Below are positions 35,118 to 42,491 of a DNA stretch of 53,715 nt, one piece after another. Made by a program: the position numbers and the translations under genes. Source of the DNA: JAHFUI01 sp041485905 (GTDB lineage Bacteria > Acidobacteriota > Vicinamibacteria > Vicinamibacterales > CAVVIG01); contig JBGPKK010000012.1 in the NCBI GenBank assembly GCA_041485905.1, positions 1 through 53,715 on the forward strand, given 5' to 3'. Under the pieces are notes generated by a model. That model was not told the origin of the DNA, did not search any database, and saw only the letters and a list, made by a program, of their open reading frames with translations. Position 1 is the stretch's first letter; each line of letters begins with the position of its first letter.

Positions 35118-36158
35118 ATGCAGGTCAATCCTCGACAAGACGCGTTCTCGCCGCGCGAGATCGCCTTGGCGGCCGGTGTCTCCGAAGAGCGCGCCCGGCG
35201 CCACGTGGGTCGGCGGGCGTACGTGCCCTATCAGGAGGCGCTTCGCATCGGTCATACGCTGCGTCTTGAGCCGTTGTCGGTTTCCAGGGGAAGCGATCCG
35301 ATCTTCTCGACCTTCTTTCCGTCCGCCTCGCAGTCGCAGACGACCCGCGTTCCGCTCGTGCTGTCGAGCACATTGCACGCGGGCATGGTGGCGATAGCGG
35401 TCCTCATCACGACCTTCACGACTGCACCAGCCGCGACGACGCTCAACGCCGAACCGGCGGAGCTGACGCGATTGGTGTTCCTGGCGACGCCGGGTCCGGG
35501 CGGCGGAGGAGGCGGCGGAGGTCTGCTGCACAAGACGCCGCCGCCCAAGGCGCTTCGCGAGGGACATCGCGCGATCAGCAGTCCGATCCCTGCGCGCGTG
35601 CCGCCCAAGCCGATCGAGCCCGTGCCTGTGCCGCCAGAACCGAAACCCGCGCCGCTCAACGCAGAGCCGCTGCCGATCGTCGTCGCGCCGATTATTTCTG
35701 CTCCGGCGGACAGGGGAATTCGCATCGGCATTCTCGATCAAGCCACAGCGGACGCTGACAGCCACGGCTCTGGACGCGGTGGCGGTGTCGGATCGGGAAC
35801 GGGAACCGGCGTGGGCGTCGGCGAGGGCGCTGGAATCGGCCCGGGATCTGGTGGCGGGATTGGCGGCGGCCCGTATCGGCCCGGCAGCGGGATTGAACCG
35901 CCGCAGCTGCTGCGCGAAGTGAAGCCGGATTACTCGGACGATGCGCGCCGGCGCGGCATCACCGGCGATGTGATTCTCGAGATCGTCGTCCGCCGCGACG
36001 GATTGGTCGGCGACGTGAAAGTTCTGCAAGGGCTCAGTGGCGGGCTCAACGAGCGCGCGATGCAGGCCGTCCGTCAGTGGCGCTTTGCCCCCGCGCGCCG
36101 CCAGGGGACTCCCGTCGATGTCGTCGTGGAAGTGGCCGTCGAGTTCAAGATTCGGTAG
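35118..36158 (+). CDS. TonB-family protein with an N-terminal HTH-like segment
   Basis: A 346-residue protein. Residues 1-50 (FSPREIALAAGVSEERARRH then YVPYQEALRIG) look like a MerR/excisionase-type winged helix. A membrane helix follows (about 82-102, VLSSTLHAGMVAIAVLITTF), then Gly-rich and Pro-rich spacers (GGGGGGGG, then VPPKPIEPVPVPPEPKP), a GSGTGTGVGVG run, and a TonB C-terminal domain (about 260-346, with KPDYSDDARRRGITGDVILE and RQWRFAPARRQG). TonB proteins pass proton-motive energy to outer-membrane receptors; ExbB/ExbD are not nearby. The barrel at 14836-16794 is a possible client. The cytoplasmic segment is unusual for TonB. Confidence 0.85.
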   Translation: MQVNPRQDAFSPREIALAAGVSEERARRHVGRRAYVPYQEALRIGHTLRLEPLSVSRGSDPIFSTFFPSASQSQTTRVPLVLSSTLHAGMVAIAVLITTFTTAPAATTLNAEPAELTRLVFLATPGPGGGGGGGGLLHKTPPPKALREGHRAISSPIPARVPPKPIEPVPVPPEPKPAPLNAEPLPIVVAPIISAPADRGIRIGILDQATADADSHGSGRGGGVGSGTGTGVGVGEGAGIGPGSGGGIGGGPYRPGSGIEPPQLLREVKPDYSDDARRRGITGDVILEIVVRRDGLVGDVKVLQGLSGGLNERAMQAVRQWRFAPARRQGTPVDVVVEVAVEFKIR

Positions 36159-36193
36159 GAAAGCAAACCGCGGAGGACGCAGAGGTCGCCGAG

Positions 36194-36886
36194 ATGATCC
36201 TTATCGTACTCACCTCGATTTCACTGATCCTGGCCGCGACCATGGGCGCCGTGGCGTGGCGGCTCGCCCGCGAGGAGCGCCGGCGATCGGACGCGCGCGT
36301 GGCGGCGCTCGCGTCGGATCTCGGCGATCTCGAGCTGCGGCCGGCGGCGGTGACGACATCGGGCGGTGATCTCTTCCATCTGGAAGAGCCCGGTCGATCC
36401 CGATCACGTCTTGCCGTGATCGTGCCGGTTGGCGCGTTCGCGATTGCCGCGGCTCTCGCGCTCGTGGTCGTGACGAGTCGAACCGGCCACGCGGTTTCCG
36501 GGCCCCGAGTGTCAGAACCCGCGCGGCAGGCCGGCTCCGCGCCGAAGCCCGATAGACTTCGTCCGGCGCCGGAATCCGCGCCGCTCGAGCTGATCGCGCT
36601 GGGTCACGAGCGCGACGGCGACCGGATCGTGGTGCGAGGCATCGTGCGGAATCCCACGGCGGGTGCCGAACGAACCGGCGTCGCCGCGGTCGTCTTTCTC
36701 TTCAACCGCGACGGCGGATTTGCCGGCAGCGGGCGCGCGTCCGTTGACGTGCCCGCGCTGGCGCCGGGCTCTCTGTCGCCCTTCGTCGTCACCGTTCCGA
36801 ACGCGAGCGAGGTCGGCCGCTACCGGGTAAGCTTCCGAAGCGGCGAGAACGTGGTGCCTCACGTCGATCGTCGCCAACATAGTTAG
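36194..36886 (+). CDS. Membrane protein with extracytoplasmic FxLYD-like domain
   Basis: A 230-residue protein with two likely membrane helices (residues 1-24 and about 72-92) and a C-terminal beta-sandwich (about 130-225) with LIALGHERDGDRIVVRGIVR and VVFLFNRDGGFAGSG, resembling FxLYD domains that often sit in envelope proteins. Function unknown. The ATG at 36194 is preceded by AGAGGT, which is part of a period-9 spacer repeat (36170-36190). It follows the TonB-like gene by 35 bases and precedes the VWA gene. Confidence 0.78.
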   Translation: MILIVLTSISLILAATMGAVAWRLAREERRRSDARVAALASDLGDLELRPAAVTTSGGDLFHLEEPGRSRSRLAVIVPVGAFAIAAALALVVVTSRTGHAVSGPRVSEPARQAGSAPKPDRLRPAPESAPLELIALGHERDGDRIVVRGIVRNPTAGAERTGVAAVVFLFNRDGGFAGSGRASVDVPALAPGSLSPFVVTVPNASEVGRYRVSFRSGENVVPHVDRRQHS

Positions 36887-36910
36887 GCTGTACAGTATCG
36901 GGTGAGTCCC

Positions 36911-37990
36911 ATGCGCAATGCCAAAGCTCTGTTGCTGATCGTCACCGCCGCCCTTGCCGGGTTCATGGTGTCGCTGCAGGGCCAGGAACAGGCGCCACAG
37001 AGTGCAACCCAGGACGGCGACCGCTTCCGGTTTCGAAGCGGCGTCGAGCTGATCAATGTAACCGCGACGGTGTCCGATCAGAACGGCCGGTTCGTGCCCG
37101 GGCTGCGGAAGGAAGATTTCCGCGTCTACGAAGACGACCAGCCGGTTGAGGTGACGCACTTCAGCGCCGAGCGCGTACCGGTGAGCCTCGGCATCGCCCT
37201 CGACACGAGCGGCAGCATGGCGGGGGAAAAGATTCGGGAAGCGCAAACCGCGCTCGATCGCTTCGTCTACGACCTGCTCGACTGGCAGGACGAGCTGTTC
37301 GTCTATCAATTCGCCAACCACCCCGTGCTGTTGCAGGGATGGACCACCGACCGCCAGGTGTTCTCCCGCGCGCTCGGCCGCATCACGCCGAACGGCGGCA
37401 CGGCGATGTACGACGCGGTCAGCGAGGCGATACCGCTGATGGCGCGGGGCAAGCACCAGAAGAAGGCGTTGCTCGTGATCTCGGATGGCAACGACACGGC
37501 CAGCCAGACGGACATTCGCGAGCTGAAGCAGCAGATCCGCGAGAGCGAGGCGCTGATTTATGCCATCGGCGTCGACAGCGAAGCGACCGCGCGGTGGACG
37601 CCGCAGGCCCAACCGCCGCCGCGTGTCCCGACCCCGTTTCCGTGGCCATTTCCTCAGCCGCGCGGCGGCCGCGGGCGTTTTCCGCCGGGAGGCGGAGGCG
37701 CGCTGCCACAGCGCACCGGCGGCGGGTGGTCGCGCAACAGCAGCGATGACCGCGTGAACGTGGCGGCGCTGCGCGACATGACCGACGACAGCGGCGGCCG
37801 GACCGAAATCATCCGCGACCCGCGCGATCTGGATCCGGCGACCGCCGCCATCGCCAACGAATTGAGCAAGCAGTACACGCTGGGGTATCAGGCGCTCGGA
37901 AAGAAAGACGGCCGGTGGCACTCGATCCGCGTCGAGGTCAAGGGGTCGGGCGTCCGCGTTCGCGCGCGAAAAGGGTACGTCGCGAGCTAG
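36911..37990 (+). CDS. Exported VWFA-related (acidobacterial-type) protein
   Basis: A 359-residue protein with a signal peptide (MRNAKALLLIVTAALAGFMV) and the N-terminal module typical of acidobacterial VWFA-related proteins (VELINVTATVSDQNGRFVPG, then KEDFRVYEDDQPVEVTHF). The von Willebrand A domain (about 93-290) has the metal-site residues DTSGSMAG and GGTAMYDAV. A Pro/Arg/Gly-rich insertion (about 235-280) interrupts the domain. The C-terminus has the conserved YTLGYQALGKKDGRWHSIRV and KGYVAS. Such proteins are abundant in Acidobacteriota and probably mediate protein contacts in the envelope. Confidence 0.92.
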   Translation: MRNAKALLLIVTAALAGFMVSLQGQEQAPQSATQDGDRFRFRSGVELINVTATVSDQNGRFVPGLRKEDFRVYEDDQPVEVTHFSAERVPVSLGIALDTSGSMAGEKIREAQTALDRFVYDLLDWQDELFVYQFANHPVLLQGWTTDRQVFSRALGRITPNGGTAMYDAVSEAIPLMARGKHQKKALLVISDGNDTASQTDIRELKQQIRESEALIYAIGVDSEATARWTPQAQPPPRVPTPFPWPFPQPRGGRGRFPPGGGGALPQRTGGGWSRNSSDDRVNVAALRDMTDDSGGRTEIIRDPRDLDPATAAIANELSKQYTLGYQALGKKDGRWHSIRVEVKGSGVRVRARKGYVAS

Positions 37991-38005
37991 GCAGTAGAAT
38001 GGCGC

Positions 38006-38752
38006 GTGCGTCTTCTCGCGACCGTTCTCGGCCTCAGCCTCCTCGGTAGCTGCGGCGGCCTGCTCGTCGCGTCCTCCCTTCTCCTGTTCAACGACAACGC
38101 CCGCCGGCGCCTGGTGCCGGGTCTCGTCAGCTACGCGGTCGGCGCCCTGCTGGGCGTCGCCCTGCTCCAGCTGCTGCCCGAGGCGTTGACCCTCCTCAAG
38201 CCGGCCGCCGTGTTCGGCACGCTGCTCGCCGGCATTCTCGTGTTCTTCATCCTCGAGAAGCTCGTGCTGATTCACCATTGCCACACCGACGAGTGTCAGG
38301 TGCACGGCGCGACGGCGGCGCTCGTCATCATCGGCGACGCGTTCCACAATTTCATCGACGGCGCCATCATCTGCGCCGCGGTCCTGACGTCGGTGCCGCT
38401 CGGCATCAACACCGCGATTGCCGTGGCCGCGCACGAAATTCCCCAGGAAGTGGGCGACGTGGCGATCCTGCTGGCTGCGGGATACAGCCGCCGCCGCGCG
38501 TTGCTGCTCAACGTCGTGTCCGGAGGCTCGGGGATCGTCGGCGCGCTGGTTGCGTTCGTGGCGGTGCAGATGATCCCGTCCATTCGCCCGTTCGTCCTCG
38601 CGTTCTCCTCGGCGAGCCTGCTCTATATCGCGATGTCCGATCTCATCCCCGATCTGCACCGCGGCCAGATCGACGTCAACGCGCTCCGCCAGGTCCTGCT
38701 CCTCGGCGCCGGCATCGGCACGATTGTGGTGTGCGAGCGGCTGGTTGGATAA
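38006..38752 (+). CDS. ZIP-family divalent metal transporter
   Basis: Integral membrane protein of 248 residues with about eight helices. The metal-site motifs of the ZIP family are intact: GDAFHNFIDGAII (about residues 111-123) in one helix and AAHEIPQEVGD (about 144-154) in the next; a His/Cys-rich loop HHCHTDEC (about 90-97) may sense or collect metal. Likely substrates are zinc, iron or manganese. It starts at GTG 38006 and ends seven bases before the ferritin-VIT1 fusion gene, suggesting a shared metal-handling unit. Confidence 0.92.
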   Translation: MRLLATVLGLSLLGSCGGLLVASSLLLFNDNARRRLVPGLVSYAVGALLGVALLQLLPEALTLLKPAAVFGTLLAGILVFFILEKLVLIHHCHTDECQVHGATAALVIIGDAFHNFIDGAIICAAVLTSVPLGINTAIAVAAHEIPQEVGDVAILLAAGYSRRRALLLNVVSGGSGIVGALVAFVAVQMIPSIRPFVLAFSSASLLYIAMSDLIPDLHRGQIDVNALRQVLLLGAGIGTIVVCERLVG

Positions 38753-38759
38753 TCGATCT

Positions 38760-39908
38760 GTGACCGATACCAACCTGGCCACCGTCGAGAAGATGTGGCG
38801 GCGCGAGGTCGAGGCCGCGCATACCTACAAGCTGCTCGCCGGCCGCGAGCCGGATCCGAAGCGGCGCGACCTCCTGCTGCGCATGGCCGAGCAGGAAGAC
38901 AAACACGCCGCCCGCTGGGCCGAGCGCATCGCCCTGGCGACCGGCAAGGTTCCCGACGCCAAGGAAGTCGAGCGCGGCCTGTCGTGGTTCCAGCGAATCG
39001 GCGACCCCGCCGTCGTGCTCCACCGCCTCGAACAGGAAGAGAACAAAGCCGAAGCCGAATACGACCAGCTGATGTCGCGGCTGAACGACCCGACCGACCG
39101 CAAGATCGCCGAGGAAGCGATGCTCGAGGAGCGCGACCATGCGATCGTGCTGCGCGGCCTCGCCGGCGGGTCGATGCCCACTCCGCGATCGGCGCTCGAC
39201 ACCATCCTTCGTCGCGAGCGGTGGCACGTACGCGGCAGCGGCTGGATTGGCGACGCGATCTACGGCGTGAACGACGGTCTCGGCGCCGTCTTCGGCATCG
39301 TCTCCGGAATGGCCGGCTATACGGGGGGCAGCGAAGTGGTCCTGGCCGCCGGACTGGCCGGCACGCTCGCGAGCGCGCTGTCGATGGGCGCCGGCGCGTA
39401 CTTGTCGTCGAAATCGACGCGTGAAGTCTACGAGTCGGAAGTCGCCCGCGAGCGCGCGGAAATCGAAGAGGATCCGCACGAGGAGCTCCTTGAGCTCGAG
39501 CTGTTCTACCAGCTCAAAGGGCTCTCCGCCGACGAAGCGCGCGCGATGGCCGAACAGCTGCAGAAGAAGCCCAAGCAGTTTCTGCGCGCCCTCGTCCACG
39601 AAGAGCTGGGGTTGTCGGAAGAAAACTTCCCCAATCCGTGGCGGTCGAGCCTGTCGGCCAGCGTCTCGACGGCCATCGGCGGCTTCATCCCAATCATTCC
39701 GTTCTTCTTCGCGGTCGGCATGCCGGCCGTGATTGCCTCGTTCATCATCAGCACACTCGCGCACTTCGTGGTCGGCGCCTCGAAGTCGCTGGTCACAACC
39801 AGATCGTGGTGGGCCAGCGGGCTCGAGATGACCTTTGTCGGCATTCTCGAAGCCGGCGTCACTTACGGTCTCGGCGTCGCGTTCGCCGGGCACTCGTTGA
39901 CGCACTGA
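38760..39908 (+). CDS. Ferritin-like/VIT1 fusion metal transporter (MbfA-type)
   Basis: A 382-residue fusion. Residues 1-150 form a rubrerythrin-like four-helix domain with metal ligands in EVEAAHTYKLL, EQEDKHAARW and EERDHAIVLRGL; residues 155-382 are a VIT1/CCC1 transporter domain with DAIYGVNDGLGAVFGIVSG and AAGLAGTLASALSMGAGAYL. MbfA proteins with this order export iron or manganese. The GTG at 38760 starts VTDTNLATVEKMWRREV. Pairing with a ZIP importer-type gene suggests uptake and detoxification in one operon. Confidence 0.92.
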   Translation: MTDTNLATVEKMWRREVEAAHTYKLLAGREPDPKRRDLLLRMAEQEDKHAARWAERIALATGKVPDAKEVERGLSWFQRIGDPAVVLHRLEQEENKAEAEYDQLMSRLNDPTDRKIAEEAMLEERDHAIVLRGLAGGSMPTPRSALDTILRRERWHVRGSGWIGDAIYGVNDGLGAVFGIVSGMAGYTGGSEVVLAAGLAGTLASALSMGAGAYLSSKSTREVYESEVARERAEIEEDPHEELLELELFYQLKGLSADEARAMAEQLQKKPKQFLRALVHEELGLSEENFPNPWRSSLSASVSTAIGGFIPIIPFFFAVGMPAVIASFIISTLAHFVVGASKSLVTTRSWWASGLEMTFVGILEAGVTYGLGVAFAGHSLTH

Positions 39909-39959
39909 AGCGAGCGTCCTCCATAGGGGACATTTCGGTAACTGCTGCGATATAACTTC

Positions 39960-39982
39960 TTGTAAACAAAGGCGTAAACGCC
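39960..39982. promoter_or_regulatory. Two adjacent short palindromes upstream of the sigma54-type promoter
   Basis: TTGTAAACAA (39960-39969) and GGCGTAAACGCC (39971-39982) are perfect palindromes with an AA centre, nine bases above the -24 box. They could bind a repressor or activator; classical NtrC enhancer sites are usually further upstream. Confidence 0.4.
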
Positions 39983-39991
39983 GACTCGCGC

Positions 39992-40006
39992 TGGCATTTT
40001 ACTTGC
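39992..40006 (+). promoter_or_regulatory. sigma54-type (-24/-12) promoter for the BON-domain gene
   Basis: TGGCATTTTACTTGC matches TGGCACG-N4-TTGC with exact GG to GC spacing; only the CG after TGGCA differs. Transcription would start near 40018, leaving a short leader with the ribosome site AAGGAGGT at 40032-40039. Confidence 0.72.
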
Positions 40007-40044
40007 CCCCACCCCTTGCAGAGATTGTGACAAGGAGGTCCAAC

Positions 40045-40593
40045 ATGCTCAACAAAATCGCTGCGCTGGGCGCGAGCCTCGCGCTGTCGGCGAACATGGC
40101 GTTTGGCGCCACCACCGATCGCAAGAACCTGCAGGTGTTCGACGACGTCGCGAAGAGCGTCAATCGCTACGCGCACTTTTCCATCTTCGACGACGTGAGC
40201 GCGAAGGTGGACGACGGGGTCGTCACACTGACAGGCAAGGTGACCATGCCGTACAAACGCGAAGACATCATGAAGCGCGTCGCCGACATCGACGGCGTGC
40301 GCGAGGTGCGCGATTTCATCGAGGTGCTGCCTGTCTCGACGTCCGACGACCAACTGCGGTATCAGATCGCGCGGGCAATCTACGGCAACCCGAACTTCTG
40401 GAACTACGCCATCGGACCGAACCCGCCGATCCACATCATCGTCGAGCATGGACATGTCACGTTGACGGGTGTCGTCAATAGCGATGTCGATCGCATGCTC
40501 GCGCGGTCGCTGGTGATCCAGTTCGGGGTGATGTCGGTGAAGAGCGACCTGAAGACGGAGGTCGAAGTTCGAGACACTCGTGAAAAATCCTAG
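40045..40593 (+). CDS. Periplasmic BON-domain protein
   Basis: A 182-residue protein with a signal peptide (MLNKIAALGASLALSANMAFG) and two BON modules: about residues 25-95 (VSAKVDDGVVTLTGKVTMP) and about 105-170 (IHIIVEHGHVTLTGVVNSDV). BON domains bind membranes or phospholipids and occur in OsmY-like envelope-stress proteins. The start is fixed by a strong AAGGAGGT six bases upstream. A sigma54-type promoter precedes it, so it is probably controlled by an NtrC-type activator. The following hydrolase gene overlaps its end. Confidence 0.9.
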   Translation: MLNKIAALGASLALSANMAFGATTDRKNLQVFDDVAKSVNRYAHFSIFDDVSAKVDDGVVTLTGKVTMPYKREDIMKRVADIDGVREVRDFIEVLPVSTSDDQLRYQIARAIYGNPNFWNYAIGPNPPIHIIVEHGHVTLTGVVNSDVDRMLARSLVIQFGVMSVKSDLKTEVEVRDTREKS

Positions 40594-41272
40594 CGAGCTG
40601 GTCGTCCGCGTGGAACCGGGCGCCGCCACCACGGCGCTCCTCTACCGGCCGGAACGCGAACGTGCCGGTGCGGCGCTCATCATTGCGCACGGCGCCGGCG
40701 CGGGCCAGCGCAGTCCCTGGATCGTCGGGCTCGCGAGCGCGCTCAGCAACCTCGGCCTCGACGTCATCACCTTCAACTTTCTCTATACCGAACAGGGCCG
40801 CCGCCTACCCGATCGTCGGCCGCTTCTCGAGAGCTGCTACCTGGCGGCGATCGCCGCAGCGAAGCAGGAGGTCGACAGCGCACGGGAGTGTCTGGTCATC
40901 GGCGGCAAGTCGATGGGCGGGCGGATTGCGACTCACATCGCAGCCGCCGATCCACACCTCGAGATCAATGGGTTGGTGCTGCTCGGGTATCCCCTGCATC
41001 CGCCGGGACGACCCGCCGAGCGCCGCGACGCGCATCTACCGGCCGTCGGCCGGCCGATGCTGTTCGTGCAGGGCAGCCGTGACGCGTTCGGCACGCCGAT
41101 CGAGCTCGCGCCGGTGCTGGAGCGTCTCTCTCCTCCCGCGACGCTCCACATCGTCCTTGGCGGCGATCACTCGTTCAAGGTGGCGACCAAAGATCCCGCG
41201 CGACAGGCGGCGGTGGCCGACGATGTGCGACGCACGATCGTCGAGTGGACTAAAGAGACTCTTACCAAATGA
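40580..41272 (+). CDS. Alpha/beta hydrolase (KANL3/Tex30-like)
   Basis: A 230-residue cytoplasmic hydrolase. Landmarks are the oxyanion region AHGAGAGQRSPWI, the nucleophile elbow GGKSMGGR (Ser), the acid in QGSRDAFGTP and the catalytic His in GGDHSFKVA. The order and spacing match the bacterial KANL3/Tex30 or dienelactone-hydrolase-like family; the substrate is unknown. GTG at 40580 overlaps the BON gene by 14 bases, so it likely shares the sigma54-type promoter. It ends overlapping the converging VapC-like gene by 11 bases. Confidence 0.88.
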   Translation: MKNPSELVVRVEPGAATTALLYRPERERAGAALIIAHGAGAGQRSPWIVGLASALSNLGLDVITFNFLYTEQGRRLPDRRPLLESCYLAAIAAAKQEVDSARECLVIGGKSMGGRIATHIAAADPHLEINGLVLLGYPLHPPGRPAERRDAHLPAVGRPMLFVQGSRDAFGTPIELAPVLERLSPPATLHIVLGGDHSFKVATKDPARQAAVADDVRRTIVEWTKETLTK

Positions 41273-41669
41273 CCCGGACGGCGCCGGATGCGCGAATATC
41301 GCCGTCGCGCGTCACCAGCGGGAGCGCGACGACTTGCGCGGCCGACACAATCAACGCGTCAAAGGGATCGCGGTTGAAGCGCAGCTCGTCGGCCCCCCAG
41401 ACCTGTTCGGGCGTGAGATCAAGCGGTTGATAGGCTGGATTGCTGAACAGATCGTCGAAGAACGCGCGGACGCTCCGCCGGAGGTTGATCCGGGCGACAC
41501 GGGCGAGCAGCGAACACTCCCAGATGACCGCCGCGGGGACATACAGAATCGCCTCGCGGCGTTCACAGCGATCAAAGAACGCGGCCGCCCGCGCACCGAG
41601 CCGCCCGCCTCCGGCCGCGTGGAAAATGAGTGGATGCGTGTCGGTGACGGCCGCCTCCGGATCAGCCAC
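41262..41669 (-). CDS. PIN-domain toxin (VapC-like)
   Basis: A 135-residue PIN-fold ribonuclease. The first acidic residue is the Asp of VTDTHPLIFHA, the second is the Glu of VIWECSLLARV, the third the Asp of NRDPFDALIVSAAQ and the last the Asp in LVTRDGDI, so the active site looks complete. VapC toxins cleave tRNA or rRNA. The gene overlaps the antitoxin stop by eight bases. Confidence 0.9.
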   Translation of the reverse strand: MADPEAAVTDTHPLIFHAAGGGRLGARAAAFFDRCERREAILYVPAAVIWECSLLARVARINLRRSVRAFFDDLFSNPAYQPLDLTPEQVWGADELRFNRDPFDALIVSAAQVVALPLVTRDGDIRASGAVRVIW

Positions 41670-41976
41670 GTGGTTTCTTGGCGGCTCTCACATATCGAGC
41701 CGGCGCCTCGCGGACGGCCAGCGGGCGACCGAGCGACGCCTCGTACATCGACCGCAGCGCCGCGTCGGCGCCTTCCAGCAAGGGATCCGACGAGTCGATA
41801 TCAATCGTGCCGACGACGGAGGTGGTCGGCCCGACGCGTCCCGCCTGCCGCGCGGCCGTCACGAGCCGATCCAGCAGCTCGCTGACGCTCCGGACGCCGC
41901 CAGCGCCGGCCCGGCCCTTCAGCCACGTCACGTTGTCAGCACCGAGTGTCACCGATATCGCATGTTTCGTAGACAT
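41662..41976 (-). CDS. Antitoxin partner of the PIN toxin
   Basis: A 104-residue protein. The N-terminal part (KHAISVTLGADNVTWLKGRA to SVSELLDRLV) fits a ribbon-helix-helix DNA-binding fold; the C-terminal half is the likely toxin-binding region and ends RYVRAAKKPRG. Two inverted repeats lie directly upstream of its start, as expected for autoregulation. Confidence 0.8.
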   Translation of the reverse strand: MSTKHAISVTLGADNVTWLKGRAGAGGVRSVSELLDRLVTAARQAGRVGPTTSVVGTIDIDSSDPLLEGADAALRSMYEASLGRPLAVREAPARYVRAAKKPRG

Positions 41977-42008
41977 AATATGTTAATACGATAAACATAT
42001 TTTATCGT
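41977..42008. promoter_or_regulatory. Operator palindromes of the toxin-antitoxin operon
   Basis: AATATGTT at 41977-41984 pairs with AACATATT at 41994-42001, and ACGATAAA at 41988-41995 pairs with TTTATCGT at 42001-42008. The region is AT-rich unlike its surroundings and abuts the antitoxin start codon. Confidence 0.72.
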
Positions 42009-42024
42009 TTCGTCAACACGTTCA

Positions 42025-42393
42025 TCATGCGGTCGGCTCGAGCGGATGTTCGGCAATGAGGCAGTCCTTCACTACGCGGCCGCCGATCAGATGCTCGTGG
42101 ATGATTCGCTCGAGGACCGGCGGATCGCACGCGCCGTACCACGCGCCCTCGGGATACACGACGGCGATCGGGCCGCCCTCGCAGATGCGAAGGCAGTTCG
42201 CCTTGGTCCGCAAAATGCCACCCTGCTCCGACAGACCGAGCTCCTTCAGTCGGCGCTTGAGGAAGTCCCACGCCGCGAGGCCGCGATCTTTCTCGCAGCA
42301 CTTCGGGTTGGTCTGGTCGCAGCAGAGCATGATGTGCCGGCGCGCCACGGGGACGCCGATGCTGTCGGCAACTTGCTGTTGAGAGGTTGGCAT
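42025..42393 (-). CDS. Thioredoxin-like [2Fe-2S] ferredoxin
   Basis: A 122-residue protein of the thioredoxin-fold [2Fe-2S] ferredoxin family. Cluster-ligand candidates are the cysteines in LCCDQTNPKCCE (about residues 24-35) and in ANCLRICEGGPIAVVYPEG (about 65-83). It likely carries electrons to an unknown partner. It is 98 bases downstream of the aconitase gene on the same strand, with a GC-rich hairpin between them. No good ribosome site precedes the ATG. Confidence 0.88.
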   Translation of the reverse strand: MPTSQQQVADSIGVPVARRHIMLCCDQTNPKCCEKDRGLAAWDFLKRRLKELGLSEQGGILRTKANCLRICEGGPIAVVYPEGAWYGACDPPVLERIIHEHLIGGRVVKDCLIAEHPLEPTA

Positions 42394-42403
42394 TTATCTA
42401 TAT

Positions 42404-42427
42404 GTCGTGGGGCCCCACCCCCACGAC
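42404..42427. terminator. Perfect 9-bp hairpin between aconitase and ferredoxin genes
   Basis: GTCGTGGGG at 42404-42412 pairs perfectly with CCCCACGAC at 42419-42427 across six bases. There is no T-run, so it may be an mRNA-stability or attenuation structure rather than a true terminator. Confidence 0.45.
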
Positions 42428-42491
42428 CTGTGCCTTCGCCGCTCTCGCCGCTCGGCTTTAGTTGTTAGGACGTGCTGCTTAATGAGGCGCT

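Noticed and set aside
36512..38782. Long minus-strand ORF of 756 codons
   Set aside because: It runs opposite to three well-supported genes (membrane protein, VWA, ZIP) and its composition is that of a high-GC shadow frame.
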